Part shown: in pieces, positions 1 to 11,744 of the stretch
How the letters are laid out: every line of letters starts with the position of its first letter
Position numbering within the stretch: position 1 is the first letter of the stretch
NCBI RefSeq assembly: GCF_027595985.1
Contig: NC_073305.1
Location: 105,769,535-105,833,534, forward strand
DNA length: 64,000 nt
Direction: 5' to 3'
Origin: Sorex araneus
Taxonomy: Eukaryota > Chordata > Mammalia > Eulipotyphla > Soricidae
The notes under the pieces: generated by a model
The model's input: the letters and a program-made list of their open reading frames with translations, nothing else
What the model was told of the DNA's origin: nothing
Database searches by the model: none
Translations under genes and position numbers: made by a program

Positions 1-1164
1 CTGTAGATTTGTGGTTTCTCTAAGATCAGTCTGTATAAGAACTGCATAGGTAGGCACTGTAACATGGAGCTTCTGTCCCACCCTCAGAACATTTGATTCA
101 GAGACTCAAACTTGGTTCTAGGAAGTGCATTGCTGACAAAATCTATTAGATTTTCTCAACACAGGGTAAAATGTGAGGGTCAACAGATTTTACCTAATTT
201 TACAGATTAGCTAATGTCGAAGCCAGCAAGGTTAAATGACATGTAGCCCAGCAGATTTCTTAAAAGTGAAAATGATGTATATTGAATGTAGCTGACTTCC
301 TTTTAAAATTGGGTATTTAATTAGAAATTTCATGTTCTTGCCAAGGTAAAGGTTAATATGGGTCCAGTTTTAAAACTTCCCCAAACTCCTTCCATCATAA
401 CTCTCTTTTACTTCCCCAACCCTGAATTATTTTAGTTATTCTGAACTTTGCTTTGTATTTAACTTTATTATTAGCAAAGATTTACTAACAACCTAAAATG
501 TGCAAGACACCTCTTATCTTGCCTTTTTCTTTTAGCGCTTTAATGGAAATTAAAAATTCTCCATTTTCTTTGGCTATTTATAGTTTGTATTAATTTACCA
601 GCTAAAAATAAATTAAACAATTAGATATTATAAAAAATGATATTAAAATGACTGGCTATATAACCATATTTCAAATTTAACAATCTTTTTACTTTTGAAT
701 TGATTCAGTAAATTAATTAGCTTCTTAGGCAATAAAACCTTAATGTGTTGTTATGAATATTTAATACAGTAATTTTTCTATTCATGTTATATGCTTCTGG
801 CAATAATTTTTAAGGTAGAAAACATGTATGTTTAATTATTTCCTGCTGTTCTGTCCTAAATTTAGAAACAATATTTGAAATCCAAATTTCTAAAATAATG
901 TGGGCATGTAGATATAATAAAAAGACAAGTCACAACAAAATATAATGTCCAGAACAGAAAAAGTAAAGTTGTATGCAGAACCACAGATGGTTGGAAATGG
1001 GAAAATACTATGTATTTGCTACACTAATACAAATACATTAACTCTAACACATATTTACATGCTACAGATGATTCTAATGGATAAGCATCACTATATTCTG
1101 TAGGTAGTTTTAAGTAGAGTTAGAAAATTAATGTCTTATGTCAATATTAGTTAACGTACTGGAA
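1..1164. other. AT-rich unique sequence
   Basis: No gene, repeat family or long open frame is recognised here. The sequence is strongly AT-rich with short homopolymer runs, as expected of mammalian intergenic or intronic DNA. Confidence 0.6.
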
Positions 1165-1385
1165 ATTCAGTGTGCAGACTATTTACTATGTGCTCCAAGT
1201 GAATATATTCATTTAACTTTCAAAACAAACCTATTAAAACCTTAATTTTATAAATATGATAATTGAGATTTAAGAGAGGTTAAATATATTTTCCAGGGGG
1301 CCAGTATGTTACAAAGCTGGAATTTGAATTGAAGTTATCAGACTCTAGTATTTGAAATTCAGCCACAATGCTGCAAGGCTCCAGT
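1165..1385 (-). repeat. MIR SINE remnant
   Basis: The order of blocks matches the reverse complement of MIR: a 'tttactatgtgctcc' block, then 'cattta..actttcaaaacaaacctatta', then 'gagatttaagagaggtta', then the core and tRNA-proximal part. It is heavily diverged, as expected of an ancient mammal-wide element. Confidence 0.65.
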
Positions 1386-1654
1386 ACCTTTGAAACCCTA
1401 AAATAACACATGAAGAAAATGAACAGCTAACTTGATAGCTTAAGCTTAATTCAGGATTGGATTTCAAGAAGAGATTTTTCTCCCTTACCATTCTCATAAA
1501 GAAAATCTTACTATCCACGTTCTAAAGATATTTAGACAAGAATTCACAGAATCAGCAAAACAGCAAACTACTCCTTAGTGCCACAGTTTTCTCCTCAGAA
1601 CATCTTTGACCTCCACTGCTTTCTTAGTGCTTATTAATTTATTTTTGTTAATTT

Positions 1655-1960
1655 TATTATTTTGGGGGGCTGGGGGGCTCCTAAACTATGCAGAGCAGAT
1701 TGAGAGGCTGCTCTTCAATGACACTTGAGCCTGCTCGGCGAGAATGTTGAGCTGGATGGCATTAAATGCCCAGTCTGTTTGGGTGGCCTCCAAGGCTACT
1801 GTGGACGATCATTCTGAAAACAAAATCCCGACCTCCAACCCGATGGTCAAAAGTCTCCTGGGTAAAACAGCAGAGGTCTTAGGATACAAACTGGCAGCAA
1901 AAAATGTACCCAGTAAAGAATAGAATAAAAGTTTAGTGTCTTGTAGATGTAAAAGACATC
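1655..1960. other. Unclassified GC-elevated block
   Basis: A G-run (ggggggctggggggctcc) is followed by about 200 bp of higher-GC sequence inside an AT-rich surround. It has no open frame and matches none of the repeat types recognised elsewhere in the window. It could be an old repeat or a pseudogene fragment. Confidence 0.3.
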
Positions 1961-1995
1961 ATAGGTAAGAATAGAATAGGGAATTGTCAGGACTT

Positions 1996-2160
1996 GATTC
2001 TTTTTGGGTCACACCTGGCGATGCACAGGGGTTACTCCCTGTAATTCCTGGCTCTGCACTCAAGAATTATTCCTGGTGGTGCTTGGGGGACCATATGGGA
2101 TGCTGGGGATCGAACCCAGGTCGGCCGCGTGCAAGGCCGCTGTGCTATGGCTCCAGCCCC
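1996..2160 (-). repeat. SOR-A SINE
   Basis: Reads T-rich tail, GGGTCACACCTGGCGATG, CCATATGGGATGCTGGGGATCG, then the tRNA-like head ending in GGCTCCAGCCCC. A short direct repeat AGGACTT before (1989-1995) and after (2161-2167) looks like a target-site duplication. Confidence 0.9.
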
Positions 2161-2479
2161 AGGACTTTATATTTCAGGGTGCCTGCTGGCTATGGATAAT
2201 ATCTCATTGGATGTTAATGAGCTTACTAACTATTCTTAATACCTCTGTCAACTTAAACAATAACTCATGTGCTGGGAACCACATTTGATTGATATTGTAT
2301 TGAATAAGTGGCCAGTCAGTGAGCTCATTTAGGGCATCCCAGGCGACCCTAAAATTCGGACAGTCAACACATGTATGTCTGTCTCCTTATATGTCTGTTT
2401 GCCTCACTCTCTGAGATAGAGCCCTGCTGGATGGAGGTCAAAGGTGCCAATCTAATTAGCATTAAACAGGTTACAGCTT

Positions 2480-2582
2480 GCTGTGATTTGGGGACTTTGT
2501 GTTTCAAGGGTTTGAACTTGGATCCCCGAATCATATAAAATAAATACCACTGACTGTGCACTATCTCCCAGTCTCTCTCCCC
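2480..2582 (-). repeat. Possible degenerate SOR-A head
   Basis: A 'ggtttgaacttggatcc' B-box-like block is followed by 'ctgactgtgcactatctccca', in the order expected of an old antisense SOR-A head. Similarity is weak. Confidence 0.3.
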
Positions 2583-2672
2583 CACACACACTCTATATAT
2601 TTTATATATGCATATGTGTGTATATCTATATATCTATATATAGAGAGAGACAGATATATAATATATATAATA
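2583..2672. repeat. (CA)/(TA)/(GA) simple repeat
   Basis: Short CA, TATA, TATC and GA runs form a compound microsatellite. Confidence 0.85.
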
Positions 2673-4363
2673 CAAGTAGAGTGACTTTCTTTGCAAAAGA
2701 AATCGCTGCATTTTGTTTCACCAGCATATTTAAAATGAAAATCAGGTGTTTTCAAAGGACTAACTATTGGAAACAGCACATTTAAAGATTAATATGCAGA
2801 TTCTATTTTAAAAAACCATTTTCAGAATATGCTATTTAATTCTAAGACATAGACAAAGTATTTCTAGGAATGTTTTCCTTCTATCACCATCACCACACCA
2901 CAACCCCTACCTCTGTAGCCATGACAAAATAAAGCTGTGCACTAGGATCAGAGCCAAAGCTGGCATGTCATGTCACTCAAAACTGGAAAAGATCATTATG
3001 AATGTCAGAGGCATTTTTCAATAATGCATGGAGACATAGCAACTCAATGAAGTGTTAGGTCAGGAACAATTTACAAATGAAGTTTTAGTTCTTCCAAATA
3101 CGTGTTCACACTGTTGCTGCATCTGTTCCATTAATATTTCCTATCAAACTGAGAAACAAACAAAGGGAGAGGATTTGCTAGGGGATGGATTTAAAAAGCA
3201 AAAGCTAGGAATGGATGAAGACAATAAGCTTCTGATGAGTTTACCATGAAGGCAAACACTTACCTCCAGCTGGCATATTAAAAAAATTGTTTATCTCGAT
3301 GAGACAGATAACATAAAAAGCAATCTTCAACAGGATAGCATTCCCCAAAGATAATCATTTGAACAAAGAACTTTAGTGAGCTCAAGATATAGGATCAGAG
3401 TTCCAGTTTTAATTTTTTAAATAAATTATTATTTTTGAACAAAAGCTACTGATTTCCAGCCTAAGAATAACAACTTGAAGGATAGGTAAAAATTGAAATC
3501 AATAAGAACACTATGATTTGGGATGAACGCTCTTGGGATATGAAGTTTTTTCCACAATACATAATTGGAGATAACTTTTTAAGCAGGAATTAAGCAGCAG
3601 GAGAGAAAATGAACATTTGGGTGCTATTAATCTACCAGACATCCCAAAGTATTTTGATAACATCTTCCGGGAATACAAACTGGAGTGCGGATTTTTATTT
3701 TTTACTTGTAATTTAAAATCACTACTAGATACACTTTAATACACAACAGTTACACCACATCAATAAGGCCTTGGATCTAGGGCTGTGCACTTCTCTCCCA
3801 TGGCATAATGTTACTTGTTTTTATCAGAATTCATTTGTTTTTACTTTGTCATTACTCCCCTCTAAGGATCCTCTTCTGCTTCTGTCACAAGAACTGAATC
3901 AAGGCCATTATGGTGCTTTTGACAGCATCTAGTGTTGTTGGCCCCAACTAAAACACATGCTGCACTCACTCTGCACAGAGCTGAAACCGCAGAGGCTTTG
4001 CACTTGGTGTTTGTCCTTTACCTTAGGCTGGACTCCACCTTTGCCTTTTTCACCCATCCTGGGGAAGCTTCCTTTAGATCTGAACTCTGACTGCTCGCCA
4101 CAGCTAGCAACCTATTGGGCAAGAACAGTTACGTGATCCTGCTGGTGGGGCTTGCCTTGAGAATGGCTCTGTCAAGGCCTGGCCAGGGGCAGTTCAAACC
4201 GTTTTGGGGGGTTAGTAAGTCACATGCCTCTTTGAACCAGCAAGTTCAGGTTTAAAGGTGAACTTCTGGAACAATTTTGGGTGTATCAAGTAGGTCCCCA
4301 AACAGGTTGCTGGTCCCTTTGTTTTTCAGTATCTGCTTCTCTCCTCCCCCAGTTGAGGGGTTC
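2673..4363. other. Unique sequence, no gene recognised
   Basis: No repeat family or coding exon recognised. The part from 3900 to 4200 is somewhat richer in GC, without a convincing open frame or splice pair. Confidence 0.5.
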
Positions 4364-4416
4364 CTTAGCTCTGCATTGTCTGCAGTTCTGTTACAGTGTC
4401 ACATCTACCTGATGTG
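4364..4416 (+). repeat. Source copy of a 53-bp inverted duplication
   Basis: These 53 bases occur again as an exact reverse complement at 5837-5889, inside a SINE. The match stops abruptly at both ends. This copy sits in ordinary unique sequence, so it is taken as the donor; see findings. Confidence 0.9.
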
Positions 4417-4687
4417 GTGGTTATGTTCTCCAGTTCATCTTTTCAGTGAGGGGGCTCACTGGCTTCCATGTTTAGCTCTGTTTTTATGCACTGTTTTGGT
4501 GCTTCAGGGTGTTCTCAGAGCTTGCAATCTTGATGCTCCCACCCAAATTTATACTCAAGAACATATGTGTGTGTGTTTACTACATATATTTTAAATGTAG
4601 GAGTACTGCTATTTACTCAGTCACTGATTAAGCTGACTGAAGCAGACATGAAACTTCATACCCAAAAACATCTTAGTGGTAATTTCT

Positions 4688-4690
<3 letters not shown>

Positions 4691-4761
<71 letters not shown>
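4691..4761. repeat. (TC)n microsatellite
   Basis: About 35 perfect TC units. It is a homopurine-homopyrimidine mirror repeat, a class able to form triplex H-DNA. Confidence 0.97.
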
Positions 4762-4763
<2 letters not shown>

Positions 4764-4879
4764 AGGGTTCTGCATGGCATCTGAAAGGTATTCAGTGAGT
4801 ATTCTGATTTAGGCTCCCAAGACATGAGTACAAGACTTTTAAGTCTCCAAATGGAGAGGTAATCCCTGGCAACACTTAT

Positions 4880-4975
4880 TATTCCTTGAACATTGCAAGG
4901 GGTCACTCTGAGCAGAGAACCAGGAATAGCCTCTGGGCACTGCCTAGTGTTGCCTTAACTGCCAGCCACCCCACA
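4880..4975 (+). repeat. Degenerate SOR-A SINE 3' part
   Basis: The blocks 'aggggtcactctgagcagagaaccaggaatagcc' and 'gggcactgcctagtgttgcc' follow the SOR-A body order on the + strand, with many substitutions. The head is not visible. Confidence 0.45.
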
Positions 4976-5344
4976 CCCCCTCCCTGCCCTATTTTTTCTT
5001 TATTTACTTAATAGCCCATCCTATAAAATTCTTACATATTCCTGGTGCAAGAAATACAGCCTGATTTCTATAAAGGATATGGGAACACAATAAAGATTTG
5101 TAAGAAATTGAATGTACTTCAATTCCACATGCAAACCACATTACACACATAAACTTTTCTTCCCCCTTAAAATGGTCTTGTGATACCTTTTTAAGTAGGG
5201 AGTGTTTTTCTTTTTTTCTAAAAACATAATTGGAAAAGATTACGTCATGCAAGAAAAAAAGTACAAAGAAAATTTAGGAAGTTGTAGTAAAATGAAAATT
5301 AGTAGCATGGTCCGAAGCATAATTAGAATTTCAAGGCAGAGAGA

Positions 5345-5485
5345 AATTTCTGAGGCCATCATTTCCAAATCCTTTATATTAAAGAGAGGTAAAGTGATTT
5401 TCCTAGGGTCACGCTGAAATAAATGGTGAAATACAGATCAAATCCCTCATCTCTGACTCTAAATCCAGTATCTATTCCAGGATAT
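5345..5485 (-). repeat. MIR SINE remnant
   Basis: 'aaagagaggtaaagtgattttcctagggtcacgc' followed by 'tctctgactctaaatccagta' is the MIR core in reverse orientation, strongly diverged. Confidence 0.6.
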
Positions 5486-5801
5486 CACAAGTGAAAGTGA
5501 AACTACATGTTTCTGCATCAAGCAGTAATAAAAGCAACATATGTTCATTGTTTCCTATAATGTAAACTAAGAGAAAAAAATCTGTTGCCATGTGATGCAA
5601 ATACTTCTAGTAAAATACAACAATGCAACTATAATTTTTAAAAAGGTGTGGATATTAAGGAGACTAGATTGCAGATTTCATAAATGTTTATATATCACCA
5701 TTATTATAGTGTTAACATTTAAGATTTTGATGTACCTTCATCAGCAATTGTGCTCAAGATATTCTACAACAGTCCTAAATTTTAACTTTTTACATAATAA
5801 G

Positions 5802-6105
5802 GGTCTGGAGCACAGTGGGTAGGGCTATTACAGTGTCACATCAGGTAGATGTGACACTGTAACAGAACTGCAGACAATGCAGAGCTAAGCCGACCTTGCA
5901 CAAGGCCGACCTGGGTTCAATTCCTCCGTCCCTCTCAGAGAGCCCTGTAAGCTACCGAGAGTATCCTGCCCTCACGGCAGAGCCTGGCAAACTACCTGTG
6001 GCATATTCGATATGCCAAATACAGTAACAACACATCTCACATGGAGATGTTACTGGTCCCTGCTCAAGCAAATCGATGAACAATGGAATGACAGTGCTAC
6101 AGTGC
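5802..6105 (+). repeat. SOR-B SINE with internal foreign insert
   Basis: This is a complete SOR-B element flanked by a perfect 11-bp target-site duplication TACATAATAAG (5791-5801 and 6106-6116). The tRNA-like head is broken at 5826-5889 by a segment that is not SINE: a 15-bp arm, a 5-base loop and a 53-bp inverted copy of 4364-4416. From about 5895 the element resumes with the B box and SOR-B body and ends in a GCTACAGTGCTACA tail without poly(A). Confidence 0.93.
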
Positions 6106-6116
6106 TACATAATAAG

Positions 6117-7387
6117 ATAATTTAGAGTACTATAAAAGTTAGTATAAAAGCTATTTTAGATTGGTGCTGGCGGAAGTCACTATAGGAAAGGATAATGCGT
6201 TTTTGTCCTCATTTTTCTTGGCAAGATCCTTGGATTGGGCCAAACTTCAAAGGTCTCATGGAAACCCCAATACAGAGAAACACCTATTCAAAATAAACCT
6301 ATACAAGTGTAGTTTTATCTATTTTTACTTTGTGACTCTCCTCCTTCCTGACCATTTCCCTGGTCATCCCTCTATCATACCACCCCACTTTATTTTGTCA
6401 CTCATTAACCAATTACCTAAGCCATTACCTTATCTTCTATTACCTCATTCTTATTCATCTCTTCTATTCATATATGTTTGAGTTGTGTCCCTGCTTAGGA
6501 CACAATTTGGTATTCTGTCACATTCTGTTTTTCCTGAATAGTAATTCTTTGATCTTTGCTAAATTTGCTTCTTTGTAGTGGTCTCCCAAATTTTTAAGTT
6601 AAACTAATGCTGACTAATAGAACACACAGGTATATAGCTTTATGGTATAGTTAGCCTGAAAGTGGATTATTAGAAAATTTGACCTGATTAAGTCTTTGAC
6701 TCAGATAAATATCGCCTAATAGTATTGTAGATAGAGGCATTTACTTGAACCAGAAGAAATAAAATTCTAACAGCTCTAAAAATGCATGCTATTTTTTAAT
6801 GCACTAAGTTTAGTTTAATGGCCTTAAGCATTTGAAAACCTTTATGAATTTTTGTCTTGGAGCTAACATACCAACCTATTGACAAAGGCTGGAAATAATT
6901 GCAAGATACCACCTGAATTTTGTTAACAATTTTGTAATTGCTACTATAGATTCTTGGGTGTTGGCAGTAACTGAGCTATTACCAAACTCATTTCTGGTAC
7001 TTCTCACTTGAAGGGTAATATTTGGGAGAAGGAGATTTATGTGATTAAAACAGGTTTACTTAGGGAAAAGCAATGTAAGAAGAGGGTAGACTTATGGCCC
7101 CCCTTCAAACTCTATCTCTCTGCATGGTCACAGGAAGCATTTTTATAAGAAATGGAAACATGGAAGCAAATATTTTAGGGAAGGGGGATTACATACGGGT
7201 ACCCGAGGGTAATCATTACTTCACCCATGTTCTAATTTCCTGAGATACTTTCAACTGTAACTGCCAGTAAAGATTTCGATTTGGGTTTCTATTCTCATAA
7301 CCTTTAGGAAAAGATAACCAGGACATTACCAACATTTTCAACAACCACTGATAGAGAAGGTTTTGGGGTTAGCCCTTTATTGAGGAG
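6117..7387. other. Unique AT-rich sequence
   Basis: No repeat or exon recognised. Chance frames only. Confidence 0.5.
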
Positions 7388-7538
7388 GGGTGTTCACACT
7401 CAGTGGTGCTCAGGGCTTCTTCTTGGCCCTGTGTTCAGGGATCACTCCTGGCGGGAACTATATGGGGTGCCAGGGATCCAACCACAGTCAGTCACTTGAA
7501 AATACACATTTTATGTTCTGTATTATCTGCCCAGTCCC
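7388..7538 (-). repeat. Old SOR-A-like SINE
   Basis: Reads 'cactcagtggtgctcagggct', 'cctgtgttcagggatcactcctggcggg', 'tatggggtgccagggatc', 'tctgcccagtccc'. It is clearly related to SOR-A but diverged and lacks a clean tail, so it is older than the near-consensus copies. Confidence 0.8.
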
Positions 7539-7924
7539 TACAATAAAGTTTTTAATAATTTACTTTATTTGATGTTGTATCAATATTCTGTTCTTTGTGG
7601 GTCTAGTAGCCATTTTTGAATTCACATTTTCATATGTTTATATGTTTTTATGCAAAATTGTCCTTCCTTTTTCTTTTGGTACCATAGATGCCGTATATCT
7701 TTTTTTCTTTTTAAATCTTTTCTCTCACTTTTCTTAATAGTTGCCATACTTCTTAAAATCAAGTTAAAAAAAAAAAACTAATGGCATCTGAAAAGCTAAT
7801 TAAAAAGTATCTAAAAGTATTTCTATTTATTTCCACACCAATTTTATATGTGTATCACCTTGAATATGAAAATAGAAATTTTTTTAAAATTTAAAGAAAA
7901 ACAAACATTTGGAACTGACATTTT

Positions 7925-8076
7925 TTTCTTTTTTTTGCATTTTTGGTCACACCTGGTGATGCACAGGAATTACTCCTGGCGGTGCTCAGGGGACCATATG
8001 GGATGCTGGGAATCGAACCCAGGTCGGCCGCATGCAAGGCAAATGCCCTACCCACTGTGCTATTGCTCCAGCTCCC
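7925..8076 (-). repeat. SOR-A SINE, internally deleted form
   Basis: Near-consensus copy with a perfect 15-bp target-site duplication TGGAACTGACATTTT (7910-7924 and 8077-8091). The roughly 24-bp middle block seen in most SOR-A copies (CTCTGCACTCAGG) is missing. Confidence 0.95.
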
Positions 8077-8091
8077 TGGAACTGACATTTT

Positions 8092-9225
8092 CAGTCTATT
8101 GCCATACCATCCCGAGTGTACCATATCTCACCTGGATCTGACATTTTCTTTGATTATATTTTGCATTGATTTTATCAATTTCCTTTTATTAAACTTAAAC
8201 CAGATAATCTAATTTAAGCTAATAAAAGCTTAGCATTTGCCACCTAGGCGTTTGTATTTTTCATTGATGCAAACCAGTTTCGTTTTTTTTATTTGTATCC
8301 TGAAAATTTACGTACATTAACTAATTAATAATTTTCTTTGTTATAAAGTCTAACATTTAATAAATTTGTTTTCAAATTTTAACATGGGAGGACCATGATT
8401 TCTAGTACCTTCTGTTCAGCTTATTCACTCATAAATTTTCAAATCAATGTACAATGACCTACAAGGAACAGCTAGGCGACCTTATTTGCGTGTTTGTTTA
8501 TTTTCTCTTCTGTTTTATATAAGCTCCTTTAGAACTTTTTGCATTGGTGGGATAGGAAGGAAGAGGACGGCATGTCTCACAATAGGAAACTATTGTGCTT
8601 CTAAAAATTATATAAATAAGATAATTTAAGATACTGCAGATTGATTCATTTTCTCATTTTTTATTCATGCTTAGGTCTTGATTATTTATTATACATTCCC
8701 ATTTGGAATTAGTGAAACAAAAATAATTAAAAGAACTAAAATTTTCATGAGTTATATTTTATTATACATGTTTGTAAAATCCATAAGAACTCCAGTTTCA
8801 AAAATTCAATAAACTGCAAATGTTACTATGCTTACTAATAGCTACCAAAGACTTGATGAGAAAGGATAGATATGTAGTTGTACTTTATCCCAGTAAGATT
8901 TCAGAGATTATATTGTGTTTTGATGGTTTGAAATCCATTTGGTTTAGTTACCAAACTGCACTTGGGTAGAAACCCTCACAGTTAGAGTTCAATCCAATTG
9001 GCTTAAAGAATAAACATATAGGGAATGCCTTTCACATGGGCAGTAACACAAGGCAAGTATGCAGAATTTCTTTTGACTATATTTTTGATAGATAAACACT
9101 TAATGAACTCATAGTTTTCAGATTTTTTTTTTTTGAAAAGGGAATGCAGTAAACCATTTAGTTTCATTAATTTGAACTTCCTTTCAAGACAATCCAGCTT
9201 GGCTTATTTAAAATTTACTTACAGA
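8092..9225. other. Unique AT-rich sequence
   Basis: Nothing recognised. The sequence is low in GC and contains only chance frames. Confidence 0.5.
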
Positions 9226-9232
9226 ATTGATG

Positions 9233-9410
9233 TCACTGTCACTGTCACTGCTGCTCATCCATTTGCTCCAGCTGGCACCAGTAACGTCTCCATCCTGAGA
9301 TTTGTTGTTACTGTTTTTGGCATTTCGGATACGCCAAGGGTAGCTTGCCAGGCTCTGCTGTGGGGGCGAGATACCCTCGGTACCTTGCCGGGCTCTCCGA
9401 GAGGGGCAGC
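9233..9410 (-). repeat. SOR-B SINE, head-truncated
   Basis: The tail (TCACTGTCACTG) and the body through GGGCTCTCCGAGAGGGG are present. The tRNA-like head is absent. A short ATTGATG repeat lies at 9226-9232 and 9411-9417, so the element probably inserted already truncated. Confidence 0.85.
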
Positions 9411-9810
9411 ATTGATGAAGAATAATATATGAAACAAATTAAAAATACTTAAAATCATTGACTCTAAGGACTAGGAAAATGACGCTCAAAATTTTGAAGA
9501 AGTTTCCAGTGACTTATTGCAAAATGATGCCTTGGTGAAGAGGGCTCATCATATGGTAAAGTAAGCCAAACAACACTACGTGCAGATACGCTTGACAATT
9601 TATTTTGTAGATAGGTGTTGAGGTTTCTGCCGTAAGAAACAAGCACTGAATAATACTGGAAGAAGACTGCAGCCGGCCCTATTCTCAGACGCTTAGAATC
9701 TAGTCCGGTCAACGCTGTTCATTTTAGAACAAAATCAAAGACAACAAAGGATTGTGAATACAGACCAAAATACTTGATTGGCCAACAAAGCGAGCAGAAT
9801 CACCACTTCT

Positions 9811-9975
9811 CTCTCTCTCTCTTTTTTTTTTTTTTTGCTTTTTGGGTCACACCTAGAAATGCACAGGAATCACCCCTGGCGTGCTCAGGGGACCATATGG
9901 GATGCTGGGATTTGAACCTGGGTCGGCCCCGTGCAACGCAAACGCCCTACCCGCTGTGCTATCACTCCAGTCCGG
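9811..9975 (-). repeat. SOR-A SINE, internally deleted form
   Basis: Target-site duplication GAATCACCACTTCT (9797-9810 and 9976-9989) is perfect. The long T run at the left is the tail. It lacks the same CTCTGCACTCAGG block as the copy at 7925. Confidence 0.95.
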
Positions 9976-10278
9976 GAATCACCACTTCTTGCGATGAAAC
10001 GTTTGTGAAGAAAACAAAAGAAGACACCCTTTCCTTCCCCACCCCGGTTCACTTGAACTGACACATCGTTACAATACCATAGATTTCAGGAGTGACCTGC
10101 CTGCACATACATAGTGCCTCGTCCGAGTGGGGTGAGAACATGCTGGAGGAGAGTCTTTAGAATCCTGCTCTTTGAATCCCGGTTGTCCTGCGTTCTGGGG
10201 CCTCCTTTCGCCTCCTCTTCCCCGCCCCATAATCAAAGTGTCTCTGGATGCACACACACCCCAAGGATTTGCTCTTTA

Positions 10279-10443
10279 GGTTTGGTGCTGCACTCAAGCA
10301 TGCTCTGGGTTTACAACTGGCTTGGTGCTCAGGGACCACTCCCGGCGGTGCTCAAGGGACCATTTGGAGTGCCGGTCAGAACTCCCACTGACCCCGTGCA
10401 AAGGCTAATACCCTCCCTGCTGAACTATCATAGCTCAGGTCCC
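10279..10443 (-). repeat. Old SOR-A-like SINE
   Basis: Blocks 'ggtgctcagggaccactcccggcggtgctcaaggg', 'ccatttggagtgccgg', 'ccccgtgcaaaggc' and 'ctgaactatcatagctcagg' follow SOR-A order with many changes. Confidence 0.75.
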
Positions 10444-10639
10444 TCTCCAAAGATGTCCCCCATCCCTAACCTCCCATTTTTATTTAAGGTCTCAGCTTCA
10501 CCCAACAGTCTGAAACCGCAGGGGGTGCAGCCCTTAGTGGACTTTTTCATTCCACTCCGAATTGCTCAGTGAATTCCGAATCCTGGCAGGGATCCCACTC
10601 GGGTGTGGATCAGGACCCCCTGGCTTGCTCATCGTGTTC

Positions 10640-11350
10640 CTACGTAATGTGAGCGCTGACTCTTGACTCCGTCACGACCCCCACTCTCCCCCCACCGCCA
10701 GCAGCCTTTTGCAATGAGCTGCCACGTCTTTCCGGTCTGCTTCCCACCCCCCCACCCCAGCAAGGCGCGGGGCCTGCTGGGGCGTGTGGTCTTCAGGGCT
10801 CTGCGCAGCCCTTGGTGGAGACCTCTTGGGGGCGCCTGCATCAGCTCCTGCAGCGCGGGGGGGTGATGGCCCAGAGCGACTGCCCCAGCCTTGCGTAGCC
10901 CGCCGGCGCCAGCCTCTTGCCCAGGGTGCACCCGCTGCCAGGCAGCAGCCCCCAAGGTAGGCGGGGAGGGGCCTGCGCCACCCCTTGCACCTTTGCACCC
11001 TCCCCTCTTGCCTCCTCGCCCCCAGAGGCCTTTCAGCACGTGGCTCCAGGAGTCGCCTACGTTTATTCCAGTCCCCACTGGACCCCGTGCAACTCTGAAG
11101 TTTGAGGAGAGAATGAACCGAGCCAGGTGCTGCGAGTGGCAGCATTCAGAGCCAGCCTCCAGGTGTGCAAGTTTGTCGTTGAACCCCAGCGTAGTGGCTG
11201 GCTCGGATTCGGAAATGGCTGCTCAAGTCTCCTGGGGGAGGAACTTGGGGGCTGCCGGGTCCGGCCACCCTTTTGCAGGCAGGTCCTGGGGGATGTGCTG
11301 GAGATGTCAGAGTTGGGGTGCCACCTGGCCCAGCGATGACCACAGGGAAG
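10640..11350. promoter_or_regulatory. CpG-rich island, candidate promoter/first exon
   Basis: This is the only GC- and CpG-rich stretch of size in the window; about 15 CpGs fall within 10765-10976 alone. CpG islands commonly mark mammalian promoters. It lies about 34 kb upstream of the MEI4 coding exon on the same strand, and that exon has an acceptor just before its ATG, so a non-coding first exon here is possible. Weak donor-like sites include AAG|GTAGGC at 10956/10957. Several 150-codon frames cross it on both strands, but none resembles a known protein and they reflect low stop-codon density at high GC. It could instead serve an unrelated transcript. Confidence 0.45.
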
Positions 11351-11592
11351 TGCCCTAGAGATGGCTCTACTGAGAACAAGGATCCTTTAAGGGAACTGGT
11401 GAAATTGCATTAGAAATAGCTGGTAAAAATTGGCCCGATCATCTTTTCAGAGAAGGGGAGACTTCAAAGAGGGTTCACTATTTTTTCTTTGGACTTTGAA
11501 CTGAGACTGGGGAATACCGAACGGATAAGGGTCTTAGAGGCCTGGAGAAAATGTAGCGAGAAATAAGAAAGAAAATTAGATTTTTTTTTTTG

Positions 11593-11725
11593 AGTCCCAT
11601 CCGGTGGTGTTCAGGGCTCACTCCTGATTCTGTACTCAGATCACCCCTTGAGGGCCTTGGGGCACCATATTGGGGTGCTGGAGATTGAATCCGGGTCTGC
11701 TGCGTGCAAGGCATAATTTTGAGAA
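11593..11725 (-). repeat. Old SOR-A-like SINE, truncated
   Basis: 'ggtggtgttcagggctcactcctgattctgtactcag', 'ccttggggcaccatattggggtgctgg' and 'tgcgtgcaaggca' are SOR-A blocks. The head is cut off. A GGCAAGGCATAATTTT-type direct repeat overlaps the right end (about 11708-11743). Confidence 0.75.
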
Positions 11726-11744
11726 ATGGCAAGGCATAATTTTG

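Noticed and set aside
10629-11145. Overlapping frames of 149-157 codons on both strands
   Set aside because: They lie in the GC-rich island, where stop codons are scarce. The several phases are equally open and none resembles a protein.
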